DNA of 18,934 nucleotides from Scatosoma sp045660265 (GTDB taxonomy: Bacteria; Bacillota; Clostridia; Christensenellales; Borkfalkiaceae): contig JAZRDM010000040.1 in the NCBI GenBank assembly GCA_045660265.1, positions 1 to 18,934 of the forward strand, written 5' to 3'. Positions 1 through 7,794 of the stretch are shown here, piece after piece. How positions within the stretch are numbered: position 1 is the first letter of the stretch; every line of letters begins with the position of its first letter. The translations under genes and the position numbers were made by a program. The notes beneath the pieces were generated by a model. That model ran no database searches. It was not told where the DNA came from and was given only the letters and a program-made list of their open reading frames with translations.

Positions 1-50
1 TTTGCCTCCAACACGGAATTTTCTTCCGTTTCTCTTATATCAAGCCTATC
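1..50 (-). promoter_or_regulatory. 5' leader and ribosome-binding site of a leftward gene just outside the window
   Basis: Read leftward, the sequence contains GGAGG (complement of bases 5-9) followed by four bases to the window edge, so a start codon is expected a few bases beyond position 1. About five bases before this site is a small hairpin: CGGAA at 14-18 pairs with TTCCG at 24-28 around a five-base loop. Together with the promoter at 57-86 this implies a leader of about 50 nt. The product of the downstream gene cannot be seen. Alternatively the hairpin could be the end of a rightward transcript, but it has only a poor T-tract. Confidence 0.5.
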
Positions 51-56
51 TTAAAA

Positions 57-86
57 ATTATACACTATTTAATATAGTTTGGTCAA
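57..86 (-). promoter_or_regulatory. Leftward sigma-A promoter (TTGACC-18-TATAAT)
   Basis: On the minus strand, TTGACC (complement of 81-86) is followed after 18 bases by a perfect TATAAT (complement of 57-62). It points off the left edge of the window toward the GGAGG site at 5-9. The expected transcription start is near base 50. It is back to back with the rightward DUF1508 gene. Confidence 0.7.
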
Positions 87-133
87 TAAAAAAAAGCTTT
101 TTGTTTGAATTTTGTATGCTGTTTTTTAATTTT

Positions 134-162
134 TTGTATTAAAATATAAGCAAACGTACTAT
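134..162 (+). promoter_or_regulatory. Possible promoter of the DUF1508 gene
   Basis: TTGTAT (134-139) and TACTAT (157-162) are separated by 17 bases and would start RNA near 169, just before the ribosome site. Both hexamers are imperfect. TATAAG at 145-150 is an alternative -10 without a clear -35. A rightward promoter is required here because the neighbouring signal reads the other way; the exact assignment is uncertain. Confidence 0.35.
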
Positions 163-201
163 ATATATTTACATACGGAATTTTTTGTGGAGATAATGAA
201 C

Positions 202-1434
202 ATGTGGCCTCAAATTGTTGATTATTTTAATGCGAATCCTGCCATTTTCGGTGTTGTTTGCGGTGCAGTTTTACTAATTATTATTTCGATTATCGCGCTT
301 TGCATAACCAGCGCAAAAGCGAAAAAGAAAACTCAAGCCATACCTGCCCCCACGCAAGAGCTTTGCGAAGAACAGTCCGCTGTCGAACAAGCAGAAACTT
401 CCGTGGCCACCCCAGTAGAAGAGCCCATTGAAGAAATCGAGGAAGAAGCTTTACCCGAAACGGTTACTTCCCCCTGCGTGCAAGAGAATGTTCCTGAAGA
501 AAAAAGCGCAGAAGAAACACCCAAACAAAAAACGGCAGATAAAAAAGCCGTAAAAAACACAACTACCGCAAAGAAAATTGAAAGCTTTAAAAAGGCAATG
601 AAAGACGTTGCCCCCCTCCCCGAAGAAGAGGACGAAATTGAAAAAGCAGCAAAATACAGCGGCAAGTGGACAATTTGTCGGGTACTCAATGCAGAAGATA
701 CGGACGCAAAAGACACGGAAGAATTTTTCTTCTTTGAATTACGCGCCTCCAACGGCGAGAGATTGCTCTCTAGCGAAGAATACACTTCTTACCAAGGCGC
801 GCTTGGCGGTATCGAAACACATAAAGCAAACATATTAAAAGACAATTTCCGTATCACTCTTTCGAAAAAAGGCGATTATATCTTTAAGTTGATGAGCGGT
901 AAAAACATGCTGCTTTGCATGGGCGAAAATTATGCAACCAAAGCACGTTGTGAAAGCGCTATCGAATCGACCAAACGTTTTGCAAAGACGGCTATAATCG
1001 ACGAAAGTATCCAAGATATCGTTGTAACCCCACCCGAAGAGGACGACGGTGATATCGCTCCCCCCGCAGAAGGCTATAACGGAAAATGGATTGTCCGCTC
1101 GGATATCGGCGCAGACGGCGAAGAAGTATTCTATTTCGAACTGTTTGCTTCCAATGGTGAAAAATTACTTTCCAGCGAAGAATATACAACATATATCGGC
1201 GCTATCAACGGTATTGGCACCCACAAAGCAAACATTCAAAAGGGAAATTTCCGTATCACCTTAACCAAGCAAGGCGATTATATTTATAAACTGTTAAGCG
1301 GTAACGGTCAGCTTTTATGCCTTGGCGAACATTACAAAACCAAACGCCGTTGTTTAAATGCAGTTGAATCTGTAAAGCGTTTCGCTTTAAACGCACCCGT
1401 GTTGACGGATTCGAAAAATTCTAACCGCAACTAA
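202..1434 (+). CDS. Membrane-anchored protein with duplicated YegP-like (DUF1508) domains
   Basis: Function unknown. Counting from a possible GTG at 187, residues about 20-41 form one hydrophobic helix followed by a Lys-rich stop (KAKKK), so the rest is probably cytoplasmic. Residues about 50-155 are a low-complexity Glu/Lys/Ala/Pro linker. Two homologous domains follow (about 157-268 and 297-402), each containing FELxASNGExLLSSEEYT, then THKANI and GDYIxKLxSG. This is the YegP/DUF1508 signature; each domain holds two about 50-residue units. Classical YegP proteins are about 110 residues and soluble, so an anchored 410-residue duplicated form is unusual. Start: ATG 202 is preceded by GGAG (189-192) at nine bases; GTG 187 behind CGGAA (176-180) is a real alternative. 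The gene appears to be monocistronic and ends at a hairpin. Confidence 0.8.
   Translation: MWPQIVDYFNANPAIFGVVCGAVLLIIISIIALCITSAKAKKKTQAIPAPTQELCEEQSAVEQAETSVATPVEEPIEEIEEEALPETVTSPCVQENVPEEKSAEETPKQKTADKKAVKNTTTAKKIESFKKAMKDVAPLPEEEDEIEKAAKYSGKWTICRVLNAEDTDAKDTEEFFFFELRASNGERLLSSEEYTSYQGALGGIETHKANILKDNFRITLSKKGDYIFKLMSGKNMLLCMGENYATKARCESAIESTKRFAKTAIIDESIQDIVVTPPEEDDGDIAPPAEGYNGKWIVRSDIGADGEEVFYFELFASNGEKLLSSEEYTTYIGAINGIGTHKANIQKGNFRITLTKQGDYIYKLLSGNGQLLCLGEHYKTKRRCLNAVESVKRFALNAPVLTDSKNSNRN
655..1392 (+). repeat. Internal duplication encoding two YegP-like domains
   Basis: Two coding units of about 330 bases (about 655-990 and 1075-1392) specify proteins alike over nearly their whole length, for example ASNGERLLSSEEYT against ASNGEKLLSSEEYT and NFRITLSKKGDYIFKL against NFRITLTKQGDYIYKL. 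The nucleotide sequences have diverged at many third positions, so this is an old duplication rather than a recent one. An acidic linker of about 28 residues separates the units. Confidence 0.8.
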
Positions 1435-1451
1435 TTAAAAATATCACATTA

Positions 1452-1480
1452 AAAAAACCTACTGTATCAGTAGGTTTTTT
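1452..1480. terminator. Bidirectional rho-independent terminator between convergent genes
   Basis: Thirteen bases (1452-1464) pair perfectly with 1468-1480 around a three-base loop. The stem core is CCTACTG/CAGTAGG, flanked by an A-run on the left and a T-run on the right. Either strand therefore gives a hairpin followed by U's. It sits between the stops at 1434 (rightward) and 1497 (leftward) and probably ends both transcripts. Confidence 0.9.
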
Positions 1481-1496
1481 CTTTTTGTCTATAAAG

Positions 1497-3452
1497 TTAT
1501 CTTGCGCCGCCACCGCCGCCACCATGGCCGCCGCCTGAAAATCCGCCAAATCTTCCACCACCGCCGCTTCTGCCTACGCCGCCGCTTTCTTGCGGGCGGG
1601 AAAGCATGGAATACGACATTGTCCGCATACAACGGCGGAAAATCAAATAATCGAACACCGTTACGTCTGTACCGACATACCAAGAAGGCGGTTGCAATAC
1701 AATTTTTGCAAACTTATTTTCCCATTCATTCGTAACGCCAAGCACTTGCGCGTAAGGTAAAACGTCGTAATATAATTCGGGATTTTCTTGCAACATAAAC
1801 TTAATTTTGTCCTCTTCCGTTACCACGATAAAGTCTTTAAACCCAAGGATATCGCCAAGCAATTGATTATATTCTTTGGTGTAAGAAAGCGCACCGCTTG
1901 TAATAAACGGACAAATCATCGCGAACGTTGAAAGAACGATTTTTTCATAGCGAGTCATAAAATGCGTAGCGAACAACTGCGCGAATAGTATACTTGAAAT
2001 AACTGCAATCGCTATCAGCGCAATTTTTACGGCTATTTGCAGCTTTTTATTCCATTTAAATTTATGCGAGTGCAATAAGTATTCGCCTATAAGTAAAATG
2101 CCCACGGGCGCTATGATGACTGCACCCATCATGTAGCTATACCCGCCGCCCACACGGGAAATGCTGGTAAAAAAGATAGCAATAAAAACATATAAAAATG
2201 CAATAATACCGCCAAGGATAAAACCAAAAATCGATTTATCCGTATAATGCTTTTTCTTTTTTGTTTGCACTTGTAAAATGGCTTGGTCGGACGATTGGTA
2301 AAACTCATTTTTTAACTGAGCAACACTGACGGAATCACCTTTTTTAAACAGCCCGTCAAACAGCGTTGTTTCATACGCCGACGCATCATTTGGCAAATTG
2401 ACCATTTTCCTAATGAGTATCGGGTCTTTTTCGTCTTCTAAATTGATCATCAAATAGCCTTTCGCGGCGAAATAGTAAATCATAGAGGTTACGTCTTCGC
2501 CGTCAACCATGCCGTCGATATGCAACCCCATTTGCATAGGGTCCATATTTTTAGGCGCTTTTAAATTGACGATAGGCGTTAGAATTTCCTTACCTTTAAA
2601 AAAGATACGCGCAGCAACGGCAAGTGCAACGGATAAAATACCAAAGACAATATACGTACCCATATCCTTGGTAAGCATCTGCGTCGCCGTAAAGTTTTGC
2701 AACGCGCCTTCCGGTAAAACAAATTCTAAGGTAATCGCCCGCGCCATACTTTCAGAATAGATACCGTTGTATTCTACCGGCAATACATCCGTCGTTAAAA
2801 TAACCTGCTTTTTATCCGCCGACCAGTTTTCCGTTACGTCTCCCTTGTCTTTTGAGCCGTATTCGCCGCTATACAACTGATAGCTTTGTACCCGCGCGGG
2901 AAAATTTACGGTAACGCTTACGTCATGGAGCGCAACAGGCCACCCCGCGCCGATTACGTCTAATATCATACCGTTTTCCACGTCGTCAACGCCGATTGTC
3001 TGTACGTAAGAAATATTATACGTCCAAACGTTGCCTTTCTCCGCCGCGCCCACGCAACAGATATCCAAAAAGCCTTCTATTTCTTCATTGTCGGCTACGT
3101 AATAAGAAAACTCTGTGTTTTCCTTTTGGCAAGAAGCTTGAATGTTTTCATACATATCCCCTTCGTCTATCGGAAGCGAGCGATAAAACATTGTCAAGCC
3201 GTGCTGTAAAAACTCGACAGTGATTTGTTCTTCCACTTCAATTTTTCTATTTTCTTTAATCGTTATTTGCACGTCGTATGCGCGCACCGCAATTTTTGGC
3301 GATTGATAAGCGTCGGCTTTCAACGCATACCTGCCCCCGCCGTCTATCAAAAAGAAAGCTATGCACATCAACACAGATGCGCATACGGCAAGCGCCGCAA
3401 GGAGTATCTTCCCCGCAGCGCTAAAATTTGTTTTAAAAGTAGTTTTTTTCAT
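1497..3452 (-). CDS. DUF2207 (YciQ-like) membrane protein with Gly-rich tail
   Basis: Predicted membrane protein of the DUF2207 family; biochemical role unknown. A signal-anchor lies at about residues 15-36. An extracytoplasmic beta-rich domain (about 52-250) carries family-type features such as the GLTMFYRSLPI stretch after a VEEQITVEF strand. A transmembrane helix follows at about 265-284, then a cytoplasmic segment (about 290-400) and helices at about 408-430, 440-458, 472-494 and 505-522. The C-terminal domain includes LGFKDFI and LPYAQVLGV. The last about 28 residues are nearly all Gly with Ser, Arg and Phe, a tail common in this family. The start lies 12 bases after the lemA stop, with only a weak GGGA site, which suggests translational coupling. 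LemA and DUF2207 proteins are often neighbours, and a joint envelope role is inferred. Confidence 0.85.
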   Translation of the reverse strand: MKKTTFKTNFSAAGKILLAALAVCASVLMCIAFFLIDGGGRYALKADAYQSPKIAVRAYDVQITIKENRKIEVEEQITVEFLQHGLTMFYRSLPIDEGDMYENIQASCQKENTEFSYYVADNEEIEGFLDICCVGAAEKGNVWTYNISYVQTIGVDDVENGMILDVIGAGWPVALHDVSVTVNFPARVQSYQLYSGEYGSKDKGDVTENWSADKKQVILTTDVLPVEYNGIYSESMARAITLEFVLPEGALQNFTATQMLTKDMGTYIVFGILSVALAVAARIFFKGKEILTPIVNLKAPKNMDPMQMGLHIDGMVDGEDVTSMIYYFAAKGYLMINLEDEKDPILIRKMVNLPNDASAYETTLFDGLFKKGDSVSVAQLKNEFYQSSDQAILQVQTKKKKHYTDKSIFGFILGGIIAFLYVFIAIFFTSISRVGGGYSYMMGAVIIAPVGILLIGEYLLHSHKFKWNKKLQIAVKIALIAIAVISSILFAQLFATHFMTRYEKIVLSTFAMICPFITSGALSYTKEYNQLLGDILGFKDFIVVTEEDKIKFMLQENPELYYDVLPYAQVLGVTNEWENKFAKIVLQPPSWYVGTDVTVFDYLIFRRCMRTMSYSMLSRPQESGGVGRSGGGGRFGGFSGGGHGGGGGGAR

Positions 3453-3464
3453 AATTCCCGTTCT

Positions 3465-4061
3465 TTAAAATTGCACTTTTACGTTTTTACGTTCTTCTTG
3501 GCTGTCCAGTTCGAAATACGGGCGTTTCTTGTATTCTTCGCCCATAGAATTCCCAACAAAAGAGGAAGGAATGGTTTCCAGCTTAGTATTAAACATTTTT
3601 ACGTTGCCGTTATAATAACGACGGGCCGCTTCTAATTCCCCTTCAATTTCTTTTAATTGGTTTTGCAAATCGATAAAGTTGGTGTTTGCTTTCAACTGCG
3701 GATAGCTTTCAGACACAACGTTTAAAAAGGTTTTTAACGAATTGCTTAAATCGTTTTGCGCCTTTATTTTTTCATCCGTAGAGCTTGCGCCAAGTGCAAT
3801 ATTACGCGCCGCAACGACTTTTTGGAGCGTTTCGCTCTCGTGCGAAGCGTAACCCTTTACCGTTTCAACTAAGTTGGGGATAAGGTCGAATCTCTTTTTT
3901 AAATATACGTCTATCGTCGCCCACGCTTCCTCTACTTTATTTTTTAATTTCACAAAACCGTTGTACGTGGATACCCACCACGCCACTACGCCAACGACAA
4001 CCGCCACCAAAGCAACGATAGCAATAATTTCGCCAACGCCGATTAACAAAGCATTTTTCAT
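3465..4061 (-). CDS. lemA: LemA family membrane protein
   Basis: LemA proteins have one N-terminal transmembrane helix and an alpha-helical bundle on one side of the membrane; their molecular role is unresolved. Here the helix is at about residues 10-30, followed by the family signature YNxFVxLKNKVEEAWxxIDVxLKKRxDLIPNLVxTVKGYAxHE (about 33-75). The long coiled region includes RRYYNxxVxxFN, and the end has KRPYFELD. The 198-residue length is typical. A strong AAGGAGAAGG site precedes the ATG and a near-consensus promoter lies at 4091-4119. It is the first gene of a two-gene operon with the DUF2207 gene. The lysine-rich, charged C-terminus is normal for the family. Confidence 0.93.
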   Translation of the reverse strand: MKNALLIGVGEIIAIVALVAVVVGVVAWWVSTYNGFVKLKNKVEEAWATIDVYLKKRFDLIPNLVETVKGYASHESETLQKVVAARNIALGASSTDEKIKAQNDLSNSLKTFLNVVSESYPQLKANTNFIDLQNQLKEIEGELEAARRYYNGNVKMFNTKLETIPSSFVGNSMGEEYKKRPYFELDSQEERKNVKVQF

Positions 4062-4090
4062 AATCCTTCTCCTTTTGATATGTTTTTTAT

Positions 4091-4119
4091 ATTATACTAT
4101 ATCGCAAACAAAAAATCAA
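4091..4119 (-). promoter_or_regulatory. Promoter of lemA-DUF2207 (TTGATT-17-TATAAT)
   Basis: On the minus strand, TTGATT (complement of 4114-4119) and a perfect TATAAT (complement of 4091-4096) are separated by exactly 17 bases. The expected start near 4084 gives a leader of about 23 nt that consists mostly of the ribosome site. It lies immediately after the terminator of the DUF378 gene, so the two units are transcriptionally separate. Confidence 0.8.
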
Positions 4120-4140
4120 TACTTTGTTAAAATTTTTCAT

Positions 4141-4176
4141 AAAAAACGGACGAACCTTTTCGTTCGCCCGTTTTTT
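4141..4176 (-). terminator. Rho-independent terminator of the DUF378 gene
   Basis: The left arm AAAAAACGG (4141-4149) plus CGAAC (4151-4155) pairs with GTTCG (4162-4166) plus CCGTTTTTT (4168-4176), with one A-C mismatch and a six-base loop. Read leftward the hairpin ends in six U's. It starts ten bases after the stop at 4186. Confidence 0.85.
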
Positions 4177-4185
4177 GCGAGTTGG

Positions 4186-4413
4186 TTATTCCGCTCTTCT
4201 GCTTTTAAGCCAAAGCACGCCGTCTGTAATAAACGGCGAAATAATCAGCCAAAGTGCCGCCGCTGCTATCAACGAATATACGATAATAGAACCAGCCGCT
4301 CTCGCGCCGTCAAACACCATGGATACAAGATTGAAATTAAACAGCCCGTATAAACCCCAGTTGACAGCGCCAACAATAACAAGAATATAACAAATAATAT
4401 TCAAAATGCGCAT
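4186..4413 (-). CDS. DUF378 small membrane protein
   Basis: A 75-residue protein of the DUF378 family (relatives of Bacillus YuzA); function unknown. Two hydrophobic helices at about residues 3-26 and 41-61 flank the family hallmark GAVNWGLYGLFNFNLV (about 15-30). The C-terminus is basic and probably cytoplasmic. A strong AGGAGGT site lies six bases before the ATG. The gene stands alone between two terminators; I found no convincing promoter in 4414-4500, so weak read-through from the ABC gene may contribute. Confidence 0.85.
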   Translation of the reverse strand: MRILNIICYILVIVGAVNWGLYGLFNFNLVSMVFDGARAAGSIIVYSLIAAAALWLIISPFITDGVLWLKSRRAE

Positions 4414-4490
4414 AACTTACCTCCTATAAAGAGTATGCGCAATCTTCTTTTTCTTATACGCCCCTTTCTTTGTATTCCCATTCTTCATAT

Positions 4491-4524
4491 TACAAACAAA
4501 ACGCCCACCCAAACGGGCAGGCGT
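4491..4524 (-). terminator. Rho-independent terminator of the MarR-ABC operon
   Basis: The arms ACGCCCACCC (4501-4510) and GGGCAGGCGT (4515-4524) pair over ten positions, including two G-U pairs, around loop AAAC. Read leftward a T-rich tract (complement of 4492-4500) follows. It lies eight bases beyond the ABC stop at 4533. Confidence 0.85.
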
Positions 4525-4532
4525 AATATACA

Positions 4533-7208
4533 TTATTCTGTACGAAGCGCAATAACGGGGTCTTTCTTTGCAGCCGATTGCGCGGGAATCAAACCGCTGA
4601 CCAGCGTCAATACTACGCTGATAACCACCATGATAATCGCTTGCCACCATGGCAACGCCGCAAGGGTTGCTATTCCAGTAAGCGAATCGAGTATCGCGTT
4701 AATCGGCAAGGAAAGCAAATACGTTACCCCCACGCCAAATACACCCGAAAGTAAACCTATGATAAACGTTTCCGCGTTAAACAAATTGCGGATATCGCTC
4801 TTTCTCGCCCCCAGCGAGCGTAAAACGCCGATTTCCTTTGTACGTTCCACCACCGAAACATAGGTGATTACCCCTATCATAACGGAAGAAACCACTAGTG
4901 AAATGGCTGTAAATGCAACCAAAACGTACGTAACAGCATCTAACATAGACCGTACTAACGTCATCAAAATCGCCAGCGTATCGGTATATTCAATTTTAGC
5001 CGATTCGTCATTTGCTTTAATTTCGTCGTTCCACTTATCCAAATGCGCCGTAATGATATCCTTATTATCAAAATCCTTCGCGTAAATTTTTATCGTATTG
5101 GGCATTTCCGCACCGCCGGCTTGACGCAAGGACACCTTTTGAGTAAGCATCATATTAGACGTAGAACCGCTGTAATCGTCGTGATAAACAGTCATTTCAG
5201 CATCCGCCGACGTGGTATTATACGCCTTTACGAAATCTGAAGACATACTGTCCGCGCGATACAAATCTGCAAACCCTTTCGTGTAGGCAAGCCCCGACGA
5301 AAGAGAGCCGTACGTAACGTCATCTTTAGCGCGCAGAATACAACCGATTGTTAACTGCTTGCCGTTTTCCAGCTGACCATAAGGCTTTCCGCCGATAACC
5401 ATTCCTTCCATCGACATTGAAGCGCGTTTCCAAGTTTCCGAATCCGCCATCGGATATTTTTGATAAACACTATTGTTGGGATAATAAGTAAACGTTTGCG
5501 AAACGAGCTTTTCAAACGTAATTTCTTCTAAAGCACTGCTGTCCGTTTCGAGATACCCCATAAATTCTTCCATGGTAATCAAACCGAGCTGCGCCAAAAT
5601 AACGTCTGTCATACTGCCGTCTTTGTTGATAATGAGAGTCAACTGATCGGTAGAATCACTTGCAGGCAATTTCCCGTATACTTCGTCGTATTGCGATAAA
5701 ATATATTCGGGACTATCCGGCATTTCGTAAATGGACTCTTGCATAGTAGAAATAATACGGGAAATGCTATCGTAATTTTCACTGGAAGAACTAGACTCGC
5801 TGTCTTCCCCATCACTGCTATCTCCGCCTTGGTTTCCCATTGCTTGACTCATTGCGCTGTAAGCATCTTGAATCGCCGTTAAAGAAAGCTCCGTTTTGGT
5901 GGGGGTAGGCATAGCCGGTACATTAGAGCCTTGTTCTCCCTCGGCAACCGCAGAAGCTCCGCCTCCGCTCATGGAAGGAATTGCAAATTCTTTAAATATA
6001 TTATTCGACACCGTTCCGCCGTACGAATATTGCATTGCATAATACGAATTTTTGTCCAGCGTTTCCAAATGGTCGAGATATTCTTGCGTGATGGTGTTAA
6101 AGCTCATCATACCGTTTGCAAGCTTAGAAAGATAGGAATCGACGTAAATTCTATCGTCCAACCTATCCAAGTCCACCTTATTTCCAAACGAAGACATAGA
6201 TTCCATGATGGACGCAAAACTCATTGTACGTTCTTGTACGGTGAGCGGATACGCCGATAACATATCCTTTTCCGTCTTCGCTATATATGCGTTAAACCCA
6301 CCCGAAAGCGCTAAAACGAGCGAAACCCCCACAATACCGATACTACCCGCAATCGAGGTTACCGTTGTTCTTGCTTTTTTTGCGTATAAATTTCTACCGC
6401 TGAGCGTAAGCGCCGTACCAAAGGACATTGACGCTTTTTCTTTTACGTCCGTCTTATCCTTTTTCTTGCCCTTTGCTTTGGCTTTCGTTTGTTCTTGGGG
6501 CGTTTCTTCCGTCGCCGTTACTTCCGCTATTTCATGCGGGTTAGAATCGGATACCACCAACCCGTCCGACAGACGTACGATACGGGAAGAGTACTGCTCT
6601 GCAAGCTCGGGATTGTGCGTAACCATAATAACCAAACGCTCGCCTGCAATTTCACGGATAAGCTCCATAATTTGAATACTCGTCGTAGAATCTAACGCAC
6701 CCGTCGGTTCGTCTGCAAGCAAAATTTCAGGGTTATTTACAAGCGCGCGGGCGATAGCTACTCTTTGCATCTGACCGCCCGAAAGCTGATTGGGGCGTTT
6801 ATTTAATTCATCCGCCAGCCCCACCTTTTCCAACGCTTCTTTCGCGCGTTTTCTACGCTCTTCCTTTCCAAGCCCTGCAATCGTAAGCGCAAGCTCTACG
6901 TTTCCTAAAACCGTTTGGTGAGGAATGAGATTGTACGATTGAAAGACAAAACCAATACGGTGGTTTCTATAAACGTCCCAATCGCGATCCGTATAATCTT
7001 TCGTCGATACCCCGCCGATAATTAAATCGCCCGACGTGTAATGGTCTAACCCACCGATTATATTTAATAAGGTAGTTTTACCGCATCCAGACGCGCCTAA
7101 AATAGAAACGAATTCGTTCGCGCGAAAGCACAGCGATACACCTTTGAGTGCAGGCACAACGCTACCTGCTAATTGGTAATCTTTTTTAACGTTGACAAGC
7201 TTTAACAT
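4533..7208 (-). CDS. Fused ABC ATPase / FtsX-type permease (MacB/LolD-like exporter)
   Basis: One polypeptide joins an ABC ATPase to a permease. Counting from a GTG at 7220: Walker A GASGCGKTT (42-50), Q-loop Gln94, signature LSGGQ (146-150), Walker B ILLADE (166-171) and switch His202, as in LolD/MacB ATPases. A Lys-rich linker (about 244-262) precedes TM1 (about 287-310). A large extracytoplasmic domain (about 312-755) follows, with a Ser/Asp/Glu-rich patch at 465-484. Three C-terminal helices (about 757-787, 815-838, 857-880) form an FtsX domain with VERTKEIGVLRSLGA. This topology exports peptides or lipids or acts as a mechanotransmitter; the substrate is unknown. ATG 7208 has AGGTGG eight bases upstream and gives the usual MLKL start, so it is preferred over GTG 7220. 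It follows marR by 24 bases. Confidence 0.9.
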   Translation of the reverse strand: MLKLVNVKKDYQLAGSVVPALKGVSLCFRANEFVSILGASGCGKTTLLNIIGGLDHYTSGDLIIGGVSTKDYTDRDWDVYRNHRIGFVFQSYNLIPHQTVLGNVELALTIAGLGKEERRKRAKEALEKVGLADELNKRPNQLSGGQMQRVAIARALVNNPEILLADEPTGALDSTTSIQIMELIREIAGERLVIMVTHNPELAEQYSSRIVRLSDGLVVSDSNPHEIAEVTATEETPQEQTKAKAKGKKKDKTDVKEKASMSFGTALTLSGRNLYAKKARTTVTSIAGSIGIVGVSLVLALSGGFNAYIAKTEKDMLSAYPLTVQERTMSFASIMESMSSFGNKVDLDRLDDRIYVDSYLSKLANGMMSFNTITQEYLDHLETLDKNSYYAMQYSYGGTVSNNIFKEFAIPSMSGGGASAVAEGEQGSNVPAMPTPTKTELSLTAIQDAYSAMSQAMGNQGGDSSDGEDSESSSSSENYDSISRIISTMQESIYEMPDSPEYILSQYDEVYGKLPASDSTDQLTLIINKDGSMTDVILAQLGLITMEEFMGYLETDSSALEEITFEKLVSQTFTYYPNNSVYQKYPMADSETWKRASMSMEGMVIGGKPYGQLENGKQLTIGCILRAKDDVTYGSLSSGLAYTKGFADLYRADSMSSDFVKAYNTTSADAEMTVYHDDYSGSTSNMMLTQKVSLRQAGGAEMPNTIKIYAKDFDNKDIITAHLDKWNDEIKANDESAKIEYTDTLAILMTLVRSMLDAVTYVLVAFTAISLVVSSVMIGVITYVSVVERTKEIGVLRSLGARKSDIRNLFNAETFIIGLLSGVFGVGVTYLLSLPINAILDSLTGIATLAALPWWQAIIMVVISVVLTLVSGLIPAQSAAKKDPVIALRTE

Positions 7209-7232
7209 GGTCTTAGCCACCTATCCTTTTTA

Positions 7233-7715
7233 TCATTTCTTTTTGGTTTTTGCCTTTTGTTTAGACACCGCTTTTGCGAAAGCTTCGGATAACGCGCAAA
7301 GCTTTTCAAACTTTGCAACGCCAAAAATCGAGATGATTTCTCCAAGCTCACGCCCTGCTACCTCTTTTGCTTCAAGATATTTTTCATGTGCGAGATTAGA
7401 TAATTCGATATAAGCGATTTTTTTATCCACTTCGTCTGGAACACGGTTAACAACCCCCATCTTTTCTAATTTGTTAACCATTTGCGAAATAGCCGAACGT
7501 GTGATGTTTAATCTATCCGCAAGCTGTGTGGAAATTAAGCGTTTCCCTTCGCTTTGCGCGGTAAAAATTTCGCTGAGCATACGCACTTCCGAATCGTTTA
7601 AGCACGTCTTTTTATCTACAAACGAAATATTTTCCATTGTTCGTATAATAGAAATAATTCGTAATAAATATTCCTCTCTTTGTTCTTTGGCTAATGTAAT
7701 TCTTTCTTTTCTCAT
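7233..7715 (-). CDS. MarR family transcriptional regulator
   Basis: A 160-residue winged-helix regulator. The DNA-binding core spans about residues 38-110, with a recognition-helix region LADRLNITRSAISQMVNKLEKMG (split here by its own Ala-Asp turn at 66-67) and a wing containing DEVDKKIAYIEL. Helices at both ends would form the dimer interface; the last ten residues are Lys-rich. MarR proteins usually repress themselves and a linked transporter, releasing DNA when they bind a small molecule. This gene leads an operon with the fused ABC exporter, which fits that arrangement. The ATG has AGAAGGTG about eight bases upstream. A palindrome at 7744-7758 may be its operator. The ligand cannot be told from the sequence. 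Confidence 0.9.
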   Translation of the reverse strand: MRKERITLAKEQREEYLLRIISIIRTMENISFVDKKTCLNDSEVRMLSEIFTAQSEGKRLISTQLADRLNITRSAISQMVNKLEKMGVVNRVPDEVDKKIAYIELSNLAHEKYLEAKEVAGRELGEIISIFGVAKFEKLCALSEAFAKAVSKQKAKTKKK

Positions 7716-7743
7716 ATGTATGCACCTTCTTTACAGTGATAAG

Positions 7744-7758
7744 ATATAACACTTATAT
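7744..7758. promoter_or_regulatory. Candidate MarR operator palindrome
   Basis: ATATAA and TTATAT form a perfect inverted repeat with three bases between, 29 bases upstream of the marR start codon and just downstream of a possible promoter. MarR proteins typically bind such short palindromes near their own promoters. The surroundings are very AT-rich, so chance is a serious alternative. Confidence 0.35.
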
Positions 7759-7766
7759 TACAACTA

Positions 7767-7794
7767 TTTATATGCAATTTTATTATATATACAA
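7767..7794 (-). promoter_or_regulatory. Possible promoter of marR-ABC
   Basis: On the minus strand, TTGTAT (complement of 7789-7794) and TATAAA (complement of 7767-7772) are 16 bases apart. The -10 is good and the -35 weak. The start point would fall near 7760, beside the palindrome at 7744-7758. Confidence 0.35.

Noticed and set aside
91..102. Palindrome AAAAAGCTTTTT, also present at 7857-7868
   Set aside because: Two copies in AT-rich intergenic DNA are easily explained by chance; they share no flanking bases, spacing or consistent position relative to a promoter.
333..785. Ser-rich 150-codon frame antisense to the DUF1508 gene
   Set aside because: The Ser runs are the complement of the acidic/Lys linker codons (GAA, AAA); it mirrors the real gene and has no ribosome site.
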